Below the pieces are notes generated by a model. It was given only the letters and a program-made list of their open reading frames with translations. It had not been told where the DNA came from and searched no databases. From CALXQW01 sp031553045 (lineage in GTDB: Bacteria > Verrucomicrobiota > Verrucomicrobiia > Opitutales > Intestinicryptomonadaceae), in contig JAVBLZ010000001.1 of assembly GCA_031553045.1 (NCBI GenBank), forward strand, positions 124,001 to 188,000: 64,000 nt of DNA, written 5' to 3'. Below are positions 15,736 through 24,852 of this stretch, one piece after another (positions within the stretch are counted from its first letter, which is position 1; every line of letters begins with the position of its first letter). Position numbers and translations under genes: made by a program.

Positions 15736-16689
15736 TTACGCTCCAAACCTTTTTATGTTCTTAAAGTACAAAAGCCTCATTTTAAAAAAATGCGGTCTGA
15801 TGAAAAATAATAGGCGACGCTTCCAATACCAGAAGAATTTGGATAGCGGTTTAAAGTTTGCAATGATAATTCCCGCCTCTTTTGCAAAAGGTGTTTGTTT
15901 AAGATAGTACAAATATGCGGGTGACCAAGGATGTGCGGTAACGCCGTAAGGGATTACCCAAGGTTTGTCGGGGCCCGTAAAATGTATCAGTGCGGGGCTA
16001 TATGTTGCCGCTAAAACTTCCTCTTGCGTGTGGTGAACCATGGCCGTTTTTTTTCTAAAAATAGAAGCCGTTGCGTTCCACCTTAAATCTAAAAATTTAA
16101 GCTTACCCTGCAAAACTATATTGAGAATGTCTTGGTCCAGATATTTAACTTGCCCAGACAGTTCCGCAGTCTTTTCAAAGAGCTTTGCGGGTATTTTATC
16201 CTCACGCATTTTTTTTGTATTTAACAGCATTACGCCGCTATTAAAATAGCGGCCTATTCCCAATTTTTCTGGATAGGATTTTTTTATGACATCGTCAACA
16301 ACGCCGGCGTAACAATCTTCAAGATTTGTTGCGTAAAGTTTTGAGAGGTCTTCAAGCGCTATGACATCGCAATCCAGATATATCGCCTTGTCGATATTTT
16401 CAAACATATCGGCAATCAAATATCTGAAACAAGCGGCTATAGACAAATGTTCCAATTTGACGTCAAAAGTTTTGAAAGCCTCGGCGTCAATCTTTGCAAA
16501 AACCACTTCATTGCCTGCGCCCGATTCTCGAATTTTTTCAATAGAAAAATTGTTTAGCCCTGAATGCAAAATTGTGAAAGTAAATTTAGATTCAGAATTC
16601 TTTGCAACAGACATTATGGTTGCAGCAAGATGGCAAGCGTAGTTGTCATCGCAACTTAAAAAAACTGGTATTGTGTCGGAATTTATCAC
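15736..16689 (-). CDS. Glycosyltransferase family 8 protein
   Basis: A 317-residue GT-A fold enzyme. The N-terminal IPVFLSCDDNYA and the metal-binding LDCDV (Asp106-x-Asp108) are typical of GT8 LPS galactosyl/glucosyltransferases, as are the LDQDILN and HFTGPDKPW segments. It would add a sugar from UDP-glucose or UDP-galactose to a surface glycan. A C-terminal basic/aromatic region (FFWYWKRRLLFF) could bind the membrane. Convergent to the acyl-carrier cluster, it hints that the cluster concerns glycan decoration. Confidence 0.87.
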   Translation of the reverse strand: MINSDTIPVFLSCDDNYACHLAATIMSVAKNSESKFTFTILHSGLNNFSIEKIRESGAGNEVVFAKIDAEAFKTFDVKLEHLSIAACFRYLIADMFENIDKAIYLDCDVIALEDLSKLYATNLEDCYAGVVDDVIKKSYPEKLGIGRYFNSGVMLLNTKKMREDKIPAKLFEKTAELSGQVKYLDQDILNIVLQGKLKFLDLRWNATASIFRKKTAMVHHTQEEVLAATYSPALIHFTGPDKPWVIPYGVTAHPWSPAYLYYLKQTPFAKEAGIIIANFKPLSKFFWYWKRRLLFFIRPHFFKMRLLYFKNIKRFGA

Positions 16690-16767
16690 GCTAAAAAATT
16701 ATTTCAATAAAGCCTATTCCCTGCCATACCCGCCTGTCAATAGGCTTTGCATTTAGATTGTATTCTA

Positions 16768-16797
16768 CAAAAAAACGCCCGATAAAATCGGGCGTTT
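16768..16797 (-). terminator. Rho-independent terminator after the Ig-repeat gene
   Basis: A perfect 10-bp stem (AAACGCCCGA at 16773-16782, TCGGGCGTTT at 16788-16797) with a 5-nt loop is followed, reading on the minus strand, by a run of T. It ends transcription of the 1098-residue protein gene just upstream of it. Confidence 0.85.
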
Positions 16798-16819
16798 AAA
16801 GTTTGCAAAAGTTACCTAA

Positions 16820-19800
16820 CTATTGACTAGAAGTAGTGTAGTATATAGTACCACAATGGTCAGTAAAACCTGTTCCCTGAACTTTCATCCTGTAATTACC
16901 GCTATATCGAATGTTACCATCTCTATCTGGCCCAGTCAACTCATCAAAAGAGAATACCAATTCGGTAATTCTTACAGGTGCAATGTCGGAAACAAAAGAT
17001 ATGCTATATACCCCAATATCGGGTCCTTTTTGAGAATAAGTGCAAACACCCGTGGTTGAAAAGACGGATAAACCATTTCCCCACTCCCAACCTACTACGC
17101 CACAAGTGCGGTTTGCATCAAGCCTGATTCGCAATAATTGATAGTACATTTTACCACCTATGGAGTTGGGAGGTTCAAGATTTAAGGTCTTTCCTGCCAA
17201 ATCTTCCAAAGTCAGCGAATAACCTTTTGCAACCATACTCAGTGGCACGGTATAATATTCATCTGCTTTTGCTGGATATACTATACTTTTGTGCGTAGTT
17301 TTAGCCTTAAATGTTAATGCGCCATCAGAAAGCGTAAGAGTACCCGAAACACTGTAAGCAAGCCCTTTACCATCTTTGAAGGAATAAGCGAGTTTAGCCT
17401 CAAGCGGACCTGTGCGTGAATATGAATACCTTGAGGATGTTATGAATGCAGAGTTACCTTTAGAATCAATACTTGGATAGTCGGTGTCAATAATCCTGCA
17501 ATCCGTAGTACTCAATGTCATAAATTTCAAAGGCATCGTCTTAACTGGAGCGGTTGTCTGTGGTGAATCTGTATATTGCATATCTACCGAAAACTCTAAA
17601 CCAGTTATGTTTTGAGGAATTGTTGAAGTAAGTATATATATAGTGCGTCCATAATGATTAGAATACAAGTGCTCACCTAGAACATTTGTAATTTCACACC
17701 AATATTCGTCTCTTAGAGGATCGTAATTTGAAAAGTCTGTAATTCTATATACGGATGATGTTGCCCCAGGGATATCAAAATGAGGGGTACCATCAGCATC
17801 ATAATAAGAAGGTAGACTACTGTACCACTGATATTTTAAGCCATAACCTGTTGCAGTTACCTTAATTTCCAGAGGATATGCATTATCAACGTAAAGAGGG
17901 AGCTCTTGATAAAATTTATTGCAATCCGTAGTTACGCCAGCTTGCTTTGATTCAACCTTTACTATTTTTGCAGCAGGGTGAACGGTGAGGTATCCGCCAA
18001 TCGTATTTGTGGCAGAATCCCAATCTTGAACATCGCTGCTCCAGACACGGCATCTAAAGAGAGTACCTGTTTTGTAATCATCATTTGTAGTGCTAATATC
18101 TAAAGTGGATGTGGTAGCGGCATTAATGTTAATCCATTTTCTACCGCCATCGGCAGAGTATTGCCACTGGTAGTTCAATTTATAGCCGTATGCCTTTACT
18201 TCATAAGAAGCTGCGCCGCCCTTATAAGTCATATCAGCTTTAGGATGAACCGCTATAACTGCAGGAGCTTTAACTTCAAGCGTTGCCGAAGAACTTATTG
18301 CGGGAACACGACCATATTTTGCATTCACTGCATTTTTAGTATTTGCCGCATTAGATACGCTGCATCTATAAAGCGCACCGCTCAAAACCACGGAAGGCCT
18401 ATAGACTGTAAGAGTACGGCCCGTGCCACCCGCCGATGTCCAAGTTGTGCCGCCATTTCTTGATATTTCCCAATAGTATGTGAGCTTAGCGGGGTCTCCA
18501 CTGAGGTCTGTTGGGTTTACGGTAAATGTTGTAACCGTTGTGGGCGAGCCAACCGCATCAACAGGACCAGAGGCGACTGCCGCCGGCTGGAGTTTTTTAA
18601 CCGTGATTACGTCTGAATACACAGTGCCCGCAGTATTTATAACTGCACAGCGATACTTTGTATTGAAATCTGCAGCTTCAAGCAATATGGGCGTTACATA
18701 TCTTGTGCTTGTAATGCCTGTGCCTACGGTTGCCTTTGTCCAAGTTGTGCCGTTGGTGCTAGACTGCCATTCATAAGTAAGCCAAGTGCCCTTTGCCGTT
18801 ACAGAGAATACCGCCTGATAATATTGATTTCCCAAACCCATAATTTCATTTTTTGCAAAAGCCTGCGGCAAGTGCACATTTGGGGTGAAGCTGACAGTTG
18901 TCCTATCGCAAAGAGTTACGTATATTAATGCTGACGTTACGGGTACGGAGTCTGCAACGGCATCGCTCCAAACTTTACATCTATATATTGTGCCCACAAC
19001 AAATGTTGAGGCGGAAATAGCGTAAGAAAGTTCAGCCTCATTGCCAGCAACAACGCCGGAAGCGTCCGGACCCGTTGCATTACCCCATTTTCTTGTTTTA
19101 GGGTCATATATTTCCCACTGATATGCTATTGAGCCTTCAGCCTTTGCGTTAACTTTAACAACATTGTCTCCGTCTTTAAACATGAGCAATGAAGTTACAA
19201 CAGGTTTGGCCTCCGTCTTTTGGAATACAGTAAGATACGCCCTATCAGAAGTCGCCGTACCGCCGCCGTTCGTGGCTACGCAATAAAAATACTTTTCATC
19301 ATAACTTTTTGTGAGAGCGGGAATACTCAGCGATGCATAGATTTTACCATCCATTGCAGTACCTGCCGAAGTTGCGTCATCCGCCATATACCACTGATAT
19401 TTGATAGTGGCAGAACCCGTTGCCGTGATTGAAAATGTTGCAGTCTCACCGCTTTTCTTGTCTAGATTTACGGGCTGTCTTGTAATTTGTACGGTTTTAT
19501 TCACCACCAAAGATGCGGCAGCACTTGTTGCCGTAGAACCTGAATTGGAAACTATACAGCGATACTGTGTGCCATTTTGCGTTGCCTGAACTGTTGGTAT
19601 TGTGTAAGTTGTGGTTGTTGCGCCTGCAATTTGCTCCCACTTGCGGGTGGTTTTGTTATAAAACTCCCACTGGTATGAGAGGTTTGCTCCAGTTGCAGTA
19701 ACACTCAGAGTTGCATTTTGACCGTCAAAAAGCCCCGACGGAGATTTAGGTTGGGCTGTAATACGTGCTATGCCCTCAACCGTGAGAGTAGCTACCGAAG

Positions 19801-20116
19801 ACTCACGTGTTGAAGATTTGTCTGAAAGTATGCATTTATACTTAAAGCCATTGTAAGACATGTTTGGCACAAGATTCAAAGTTTTACCGGCAGAGCCTGC
19901 ATTTACAAAGCCGTTGCCGTCATCCCTATTGACTTTCCAAAGATATTTTAAAGTGCCATCTGTGGTTGTCGCATTAATGGTAAATGCAACAGGTTTTGTT
20001 TCGTAGCAAGTGGTATTTGCAATATCGTCAACGATAGTTATGGTCTGCCCAAAAGCAGTTCCCGCATAAGTAAAGGCAATCATTGCCGATAGTATTGTTG
20101 TCAGTAGCTTTTTCAT
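16820..20116 (-). CDS. Exported Ig-like-repeat protein
   Basis: A 1098-residue protein with a clear signal peptide (MKKLLTTILSAMIAFTYAGTAFGQ). About eight tandem Ig-like domains fill residues 25 to about 830, each with the pattern QP or HP, then YQW, then a Y-x-C (YRC/FRC/YKC). The paired Trp/Cys positions suggest disulfide-containing Ig folds. The last 250 residues are a different beta-rich domain with no LPXTG, hydrophobic tail or sorting motif that I recognise. Repeats are diverged, so this is old duplication. A role in adhesion or surface structure is inference. Confidence 0.75.
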   Translation of the reverse strand: MKKLLTTILSAMIAFTYAGTAFGQTITIVDDIANTTCYETKPVAFTINATTTDGTLKYLWKVNRDDGNGFVNAGSAGKTLNLVPNMSYNGFKYKCILSDKSSTRESSVATLTVEGIARITAQPKSPSGLFDGQNATLSVTATGANLSYQWEFYNKTTRKWEQIAGATTTTYTIPTVQATQNGTQYRCIVSNSGSTATSAAASLVVNKTVQITRQPVNLDKKSGETATFSITATGSATIKYQWYMADDATSAGTAMDGKIYASLSIPALTKSYDEKYFYCVATNGGGTATSDRAYLTVFQKTEAKPVVTSLLMFKDGDNVVKVNAKAEGSIAYQWEIYDPKTRKWGNATGPDASGVVAGNEAELSYAISASTFVVGTIYRCKVWSDAVADSVPVTSALIYVTLCDRTTVSFTPNVHLPQAFAKNEIMGLGNQYYQAVFSVTAKGTWLTYEWQSSTNGTTWTKATVGTGITSTRYVTPILLEAADFNTKYRCAVINTAGTVYSDVITVKKLQPAAVASGPVDAVGSPTTVTTFTVNPTDLSGDPAKLTYYWEISRNGGTTWTSAGGTGRTLTVYRPSVVLSGALYRCSVSNAANTKNAVNAKYGRVPAISSSATLEVKAPAVIAVHPKADMTYKGGAASYEVKAYGYKLNYQWQYSADGGRKWININAATTSTLDISTTNDDYKTGTLFRCRVWSSDVQDWDSATNTIGGYLTVHPAAKIVKVESKQAGVTTDCNKFYQELPLYVDNAYPLEIKVTATGYGLKYQWYSSLPSYYDADGTPHFDIPGATSSVYRITDFSNYDPLRDEYWCEITNVLGEHLYSNHYGRTIYILTSTIPQNITGLEFSVDMQYTDSPQTTAPVKTMPLKFMTLSTTDCRIIDTDYPSIDSKGNSAFITSSRYSYSRTGPLEAKLAYSFKDGKGLAYSVSGTLTLSDGALTFKAKTTHKSIVYPAKADEYYTVPLSMVAKGYSLTLEDLAGKTLNLEPPNSIGGKMYYQLLRIRLDANRTCGVVGWEWGNGLSVFSTTGVCTYSQKGPDIGVYSISFVSDIAPVRITELVFSFDELTGPDRDGNIRYSGNYRMKVQGTGFTDHCGTIYYTTSSQ

Positions 20117-20208
20117 GATATTTTTAAATTTTTTGGGGTTCTATCAAAATAAGGGTCGCAAGAGTCTTAATCGACATCCTGCAAATTAACTTTCTCTATT
20201 TATCTATG

Positions 20209-20236
20209 ATTATCGAAATTTGATGATTTTTGTAAA
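20209..20236 (-). promoter_or_regulatory. Sigma70-like promoter for the Ig-repeat gene
   Basis: On the minus strand TTTACA (20236-20231) and GATAAT (20214-20209) are separated by 16 bp, each matching consensus at five of six positions. Transcription from here would give a leader of about 90 nt before the ATG at 20116. It sits just after the end of the GH106 gene. Confidence 0.45.
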
Positions 20237-20256
20237 GCATAAATTTGTATTTTTAC

Positions 20257-23200
20257 TCAGTTTTTCAAAATATATTCTTTATAAAGTTCTAATCTAACAG
20301 GTCCGAGTAATCCTGAAGATTCCAAGGGGCTGTCTTTATTGAAAAAGTTCCAGATTACAAATGTCTTGCGCTTGCGCTCTAGGGTTTTTTGAGGGTCCTC
20401 ATACCAAGGAGGAAATTTATCCAACCTGCCGCTTGAAAATGCCGACCCACTGTGATTGTACTCAGTGTCGGCTTCAAAACGCTCATCACCTATTAGTCTG
20501 TTCGCCCAAGTATTGGTAACATCTATTTCTATTTTATTTTCACCGTTTAGCAAAGCGTCGGTTATATCCAGCCTATACGGGCTTACCCAAAGAGTTCCTA
20601 TTAATTTCCCATTCACGCAAACTCTGGCGGTGGTTTCAACCTTGCCTAAGTCTAAAAACACCCTCTCGTCTTTTTCCGGTTTTTTGATTTCAACAACAGA
20701 CGCATATTTTGCAGTGCCTGAAAAATATTTCACCCTTTCATCGGAAGAATCTTTCCAATCTGAAAGTTTTTCAAAAGTTGTATTAAAAGATTCCTGAAAC
20801 ATATCTTTAAATTCCAGATTCCACTCAAGCGCCTTCAAATTTTCCGAATTTTCTTTTACGTAAATTCTAGAATTATTGAGCACATAGCCATCTAAACCCA
20901 AGGGTAAATCTTGAGAGTTTTTATCCGTCAATTTTATTTTTGTTTCTTTGAGCAGACCGTTTTTAAAGACTATGAAAACAGACTCCTTAGGCTCTAAATC
21001 CATATTGATGGATATATAATCGCGCTCCACTTTAAATATGGGCAGAGTGTTTATTGAGCCGTCAAGGGCATTCCAAATCTGCGGATATTTTGCCTTAGAG
21101 TTTTTGCCCAAAACCCTGAACCTTGCCTTGCCCGAAATATCTTCATCCCCCACATTTGCTATAAAATATATGTCCTCATTTTTTCTGGTTTTCTGATGTA
21201 TGAAGCGCAAATCTTTTTGTCCGTCGAAGTGGTCAAACTCAAAATCAAAATCTTTTTGAATCGTTTTGGAAAGAGCCGCATTAGTCTCCACAATATCGTA
21301 GCTATAAGTTTTTTGCGGCCAGATTTTCTCAACTAAGTCCGCCCATAATTCGTAACTATTTTCAACATCTTTCAGACTTGCGGGCGCATAAGGCGCATTG
21401 CCTAACAATATACCGCCGCAGGTTTTAAATTCATAAAGTTTTTTTAGAACTTCTAAAGAAGCACGCCAGTGCGCACTTGTGATTACGGCTCTAAAACTCA
21501 TGCCTGAATCAAATAAGATACTGGGGGCGCCGTCTTTTGCGCCGTCTTTAATTTTTGCCCCCAAGAAATATTTTGGACTGCAAACTTCATAATAATATCC
21601 TTGAGGTATTTTTGGGGCGAGTCCTGAATCTCTCACGCCAAAGTCGCCATTATTTAGGACAAGTATATCTGCTACGGGTTTTGTTTTTTGCAACATATAC
21701 TGTACCCTTGTAACATAGTCAAAATAAGCCTTTGAGTCTTTCCACCAAGTGTTCGTCCTGCCAAAATGCGTGCCGTATCTGCCGAGAGAAAAACCTGGTT
21801 TAAGCTCATTGGGCTGGTGTGCTGTTGTGTGCAATATATATCTATTTACACCCGCCGTAAAAGCCAAATCGCCAATACCTTTAAGCCATTTGGGAGATTC
21901 TTTCCACATGGAATATTCTTCTCTGGATGTAAAAGATTCCGCCCCCGTAACCATCCTGCCGCTTAAGTGGGAAGCCGATGAATTTTTGCGCAAATTCCAT
22001 AAATCAGGACCGGAAATATCCGGATTCAGCCAAAATTCACCCATGATAACATCTACGTTTTGTGCGGCGTCGAACTCATTTGCCATACAGCCTTCATAAG
22101 GTTCTGTATAAAAAAGCATTTTATTTTTATTTGCCAATTCCCTAAATTTGGCGTAAAAATTTTTGCCCGTAAGATACGATATGCAGTCTCTAAAGTCCGA
22201 TAAAAATGCCAAGCTTACCTCCGAATTATCTACGACATATCCTGCAAGAACAGGCAGCCATTTATCCAAATCATAACCCTTATATTCTTTAAAATATTGA
22301 GGAAATTTTTGCGTCCAATTTTGGAAACCGCATTCCCAACTGTCCGCCAGCACGCCTTTAAGCGCCTTGCCGCTAAATTTTTTTGATTCCTTCAAAATCC
22401 TGCCCAAAGCGTTTTCAAAATGATGCTCTACAAATTCGCTCTCCAATTTGTCAACTTCCAAACCCATGCCTTCGGGCTGGGCGGGTTTATTTTTCGCCCC
22501 CGTAGTGGTGTAACCCAAGCGAAGGATTGTCCAAGAGCCCTGCGGTATATCGCAAGAGAGTTTGTCATTTTCATCAGGCAAAGTGTCCAATTTGATAATT
22601 TTAGAAGCCGGTATTTTTGAGTTTGCCTTAAGGGTTGTCAAAGATGCCAACCCCGCTTCAGAAACATAATTGGGCAACTTGTTTAAATTTTTGAGCTTAG
22701 TATTTTTTACATCTATAAAACTTTCATCAGGTTTTTTTGCCTCAAAAATGAATCTGAATTTTTTTGATTTTGTGTTTGGGAAACTTATGGCAAGCTCTCT
22801 TGTTACCGCTTTACCTTCGTAATAAAATTCTTCGATATTTACCCATTTTGCGGTATCAGACCACGCTTCAAGCCTGCCTTTTACCTCTAAAAATTTAGAG
22901 GCTTTTGCAAAACGCAGCTCCAATAAAGATTTATTTACATCTTGATGAAATTCAAAACTCAAAACATCATTCAAACCTTCTTTTGTGAGGCTGATTTTTT
23001 CAGTTTGCAAGTCTGGATTGGCGTCTGTTTCCACCAGATAAACGGCTATGTCTTTGTAAAAATTTTCATTTGAAAGAGGCTTTGCAACTGTGCCTGAAAA
23101 TTTTTGTGCGCCCAAAGCAAAAGTTTCCGAAAACACCAACTTTTTCATGGATTGTTCGGGCGTAATCCAAGGGCCGCCCGCCTGCGACCAACCGTCGCAA

Positions 23201-23541
23201 TTCATAATTGTAAATTCCAGACCGTATTTTTTGCATTGTTTTACCGCATACGCCACATATTCAAACCAATTTTCAGAGCCGTATTTGAGGTCTTTAATCG
23301 GCAGATACATACTTGCATTAAACATGTGCACCCCGCCCACGCCGGCTTCGCTAAGAGCCGCTAAATCGGCATCTATACCTTCTTTTGAGACGCAGCCGCT
23401 AATCCAATTCCAATATGTCAAAGGTCTGTATTCTTTGGGTGGGTTTTTGAAGCCATATTCCAAAGACTGTGTCCTTTTAAAAACTCCCAAAGAGGCAATC
23501 AATAAGACCACACTCACAAAGCATATTGTAATATTTTTCAT
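20257..23541 (-). CDS. GH106-like alpha-L-rhamnosidase, exported
   Basis: A 1094-residue glycoside hydrolase with an N-terminal signal or anchor (about residues 1-26). The opening PLTYWNWISGCVSKEGI and GVGGVHMFN are typical of GH106. MGEFW (500-504) and GAESFT (from 533) are shared with the second GH106-like gene in this window and supply candidate catalytic glutamates. The C-terminus has a beta-sandwich segment (VCVNGKLIGTLWVSPYRLDIT and NTWANRLIGD). The family removes terminal rhamnose from plant pectin or bacterial glycans. It follows the sialidase by 4 bp in one transcript. Confidence 0.8.
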   Translation of the reverse strand: MKNITICFVSVVLLIASLGVFKRTQSLEYGFKNPPKEYRPLTYWNWISGCVSKEGIDADLAALSEAGVGGVHMFNASMYLPIKDLKYGSENWFEYVAYAVKQCKKYGLEFTIMNCDGWSQAGGPWITPEQSMKKLVFSETFALGAQKFSGTVAKPLSNENFYKDIAVYLVETDANPDLQTEKISLTKEGLNDVLSFEFHQDVNKSLLELRFAKASKFLEVKGRLEAWSDTAKWVNIEEFYYEGKAVTRELAISFPNTKSKKFRFIFEAKKPDESFIDVKNTKLKNLNKLPNYVSEAGLASLTTLKANSKIPASKIIKLDTLPDENDKLSCDIPQGSWTILRLGYTTTGAKNKPAQPEGMGLEVDKLESEFVEHHFENALGRILKESKKFSGKALKGVLADSWECGFQNWTQKFPQYFKEYKGYDLDKWLPVLAGYVVDNSEVSLAFLSDFRDCISYLTGKNFYAKFRELANKNKMLFYTEPYEGCMANEFDAAQNVDVIMGEFWLNPDISGPDLWNLRKNSSASHLSGRMVTGAESFTSREEYSMWKESPKWLKGIGDLAFTAGVNRYILHTTAHQPNELKPGFSLGRYGTHFGRTNTWWKDSKAYFDYVTRVQYMLQKTKPVADILVLNNGDFGVRDSGLAPKIPQGYYYEVCSPKYFLGAKIKDGAKDGAPSILFDSGMSFRAVITSAHWRASLEVLKKLYEFKTCGGILLGNAPYAPASLKDVENSYELWADLVEKIWPQKTYSYDIVETNAALSKTIQKDFDFEFDHFDGQKDLRFIHQKTRKNEDIYFIANVGDEDISGKARFRVLGKNSKAKYPQIWNALDGSINTLPIFKVERDYISINMDLEPKESVFIVFKNGLLKETKIKLTDKNSQDLPLGLDGYVLNNSRIYVKENSENLKALEWNLEFKDMFQESFNTTFEKLSDWKDSSDERVKYFSGTAKYASVVEIKKPEKDERVFLDLGKVETTARVCVNGKLIGTLWVSPYRLDITDALLNGENKIEIDVTNTWANRLIGDERFEADTEYNHSGSAFSSGRLDKFPPWYEDPQKTLERKRKTFVIWNFFNKDSPLESSGLLGPVRLELYKEYILKN

Positions 23542-23545
23542 TATT

Positions 23546-24748
23546 TTACATTTTGTTTAATGGAGGCGTTTTCATGCTACGCAAGCGAAAATCTGCGAGC
23601 CTGTGGAAGGTCATGAAATTGCTATCGTGCTGATTTTTTGCATTCTCAACACCGTCAAAATAAGATGTGCGTGAAACAAAGACAATGTCTTTGCCCTCAA
23701 AAAACCAATCCACATATTGCCAGCCGACAAATTTTGAATCCTCATGCTGCAATACAATGCTTTCCACAGTCCAGCTTTCAAGAGGGTTTTGCGCACTAAC
23801 CAAAGCCAAAGTGTTTCTGAATCTGCCGACATCTTTAAGCACGACATCTTTTCTGAATTCTTCTGGGATATAGTTTGTCAGCGCCCAATACTTTCCGCTT
23901 TCGCCGTCGTACCTGATTGTGAATTTTTTTGACGCCCCCGGCAGGCGTGCAAATTCGCCTTTAAATTTTGCCGTTTTGCCGTCTTCTGAAACGTGTATTA
24001 TTGCGGCGCTATCGTCCGTAATTGAGCCCGAACGTATGATGATTTTCATCTTGCCTTTATAGGGCACGGCGTTGCCTTCAAGCCAGTTTGCAAAGACGGA
24101 AGTTTGCATTTCTTTTTTGAAATCAAGAATGTCTGACATCACCCAAGATTCAGCCTTGAGCAAATCCGCATTTTCATCCGCAGAGAGCATGAAGCTTGAG
24201 AAAAAGCCCCACTTGTTTGCCGACATTCTAGACTCCATCGCCCGCCAGATTCTGCCGTCATGTAAAACCACAGGAACGGGTGCGCCGTGAAAGCCCAACA
24301 TGCCTTTAGTTTTTTCAAATAGCAGGCCGGAGTTGGAGTCTTTTGGATCTGTCCAAGTCTTGCCGCCGTCGAGAGATTTTCTTATGACCGCAGCGCCGTT
24401 TGTGGCATCCGTACCCATTATGTAAAGAGCGTCTTTATGATAAAATAATCCAGACCAAAACTGCGGAAATTCCGCAAGACGCTTCCAAGTTTTGCCCTTG
24501 TCTTTAGATTCATAGACAAATGTCATATTGCTGCCCGAATGTTCTTTGGCTTTTTCACCAAAGACATCATGGCTGGCTATGTATGTGCCATCTGGCAAAG
24601 CGCAAACACTGGGGCTTCCCAGACATATCCCGCTACTTGCAGGGCTGTGGTTAATAACCACCCCAGGCACTTTTGAAAAGTCATATTTTGCCTCTTGCCC
24701 AAGCAGCGCCAATGGCAACAAAATAATAGTCAGCAGAAACTTTTTCAT
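23546..24748 (-). CDS. Exo-sialidase-like (BNR-repeat) protein, exported
   Basis: A 400-residue six-bladed propeller protein. Two Asp boxes are visible, SKDKGKTW and SLDGGKTW, and the N-terminus is a signal peptide (MKKFLLTIILLPLALLGQ). I chose the ATG at 24748; an in-frame TTG at 24763 would put five residues ahead of the signal peptide. Sialidase-fold proteins include enzymes acting on sialic acid, KDO or other uronic substrates, and the catalytic arginine triad cannot be assigned by eye. Co-transcription with a GH106 enzyme suggests a glycan with rhamnose. Confidence 0.7.
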   Translation of the reverse strand: MKKFLLTIILLPLALLGQEAKYDFSKVPGVVINHSPASSGICLGSPSVCALPDGTYIASHDVFGEKAKEHSGSNMTFVYESKDKGKTWKRLAEFPQFWSGLFYHKDALYIMGTDATNGAAVIRKSLDGGKTWTDPKDSNSGLLFEKTKGMLGFHGAPVPVVLHDGRIWRAMESRMSANKWGFFSSFMLSADENADLLKAESWVMSDILDFKKEMQTSVFANWLEGNAVPYKGKMKIIIRSGSITDDSAAIIHVSEDGKTAKFKGEFARLPGASKKFTIRYDGESGKYWALTNYIPEEFRKDVVLKDVGRFRNTLALVSAQNPLESWTVESIVLQHEDSKFVGWQYVDWFFEGKDIVFVSRTSYFDGVENAKNQHDSNFMTFHRLADFRLRSMKTPPLNKM

Positions 24749-24762
24749 TGGCTGTATTATCA

Positions 24763-24795
24763 ATTTAATAAAACGTTTTAGTAGTTTTATTAAAT
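24763..24795 (-). promoter_or_regulatory. Palindromic operator-like site before the sialidase-GH106 operon
   Basis: Two nested dyads occur here. A 12-bp perfect inverted repeat (24763-24774 with 24784-24795, spacer 9) encloses the self-complementary TAAAACGTTTTA at 24769-24780. A palindrome with a central CG is the form of LacI-family operators. It lies 15 bp before the chosen start, where a bound protein would block expression. No LacI-type regulator is encoded in the window. Confidence 0.5.
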
Positions 24796-24852
24796 GATAA
24801 TGCAGCTCTCTAGTAAAGCTTAAAAAAATTGCCTAACCTTTAAAAAAATCAC

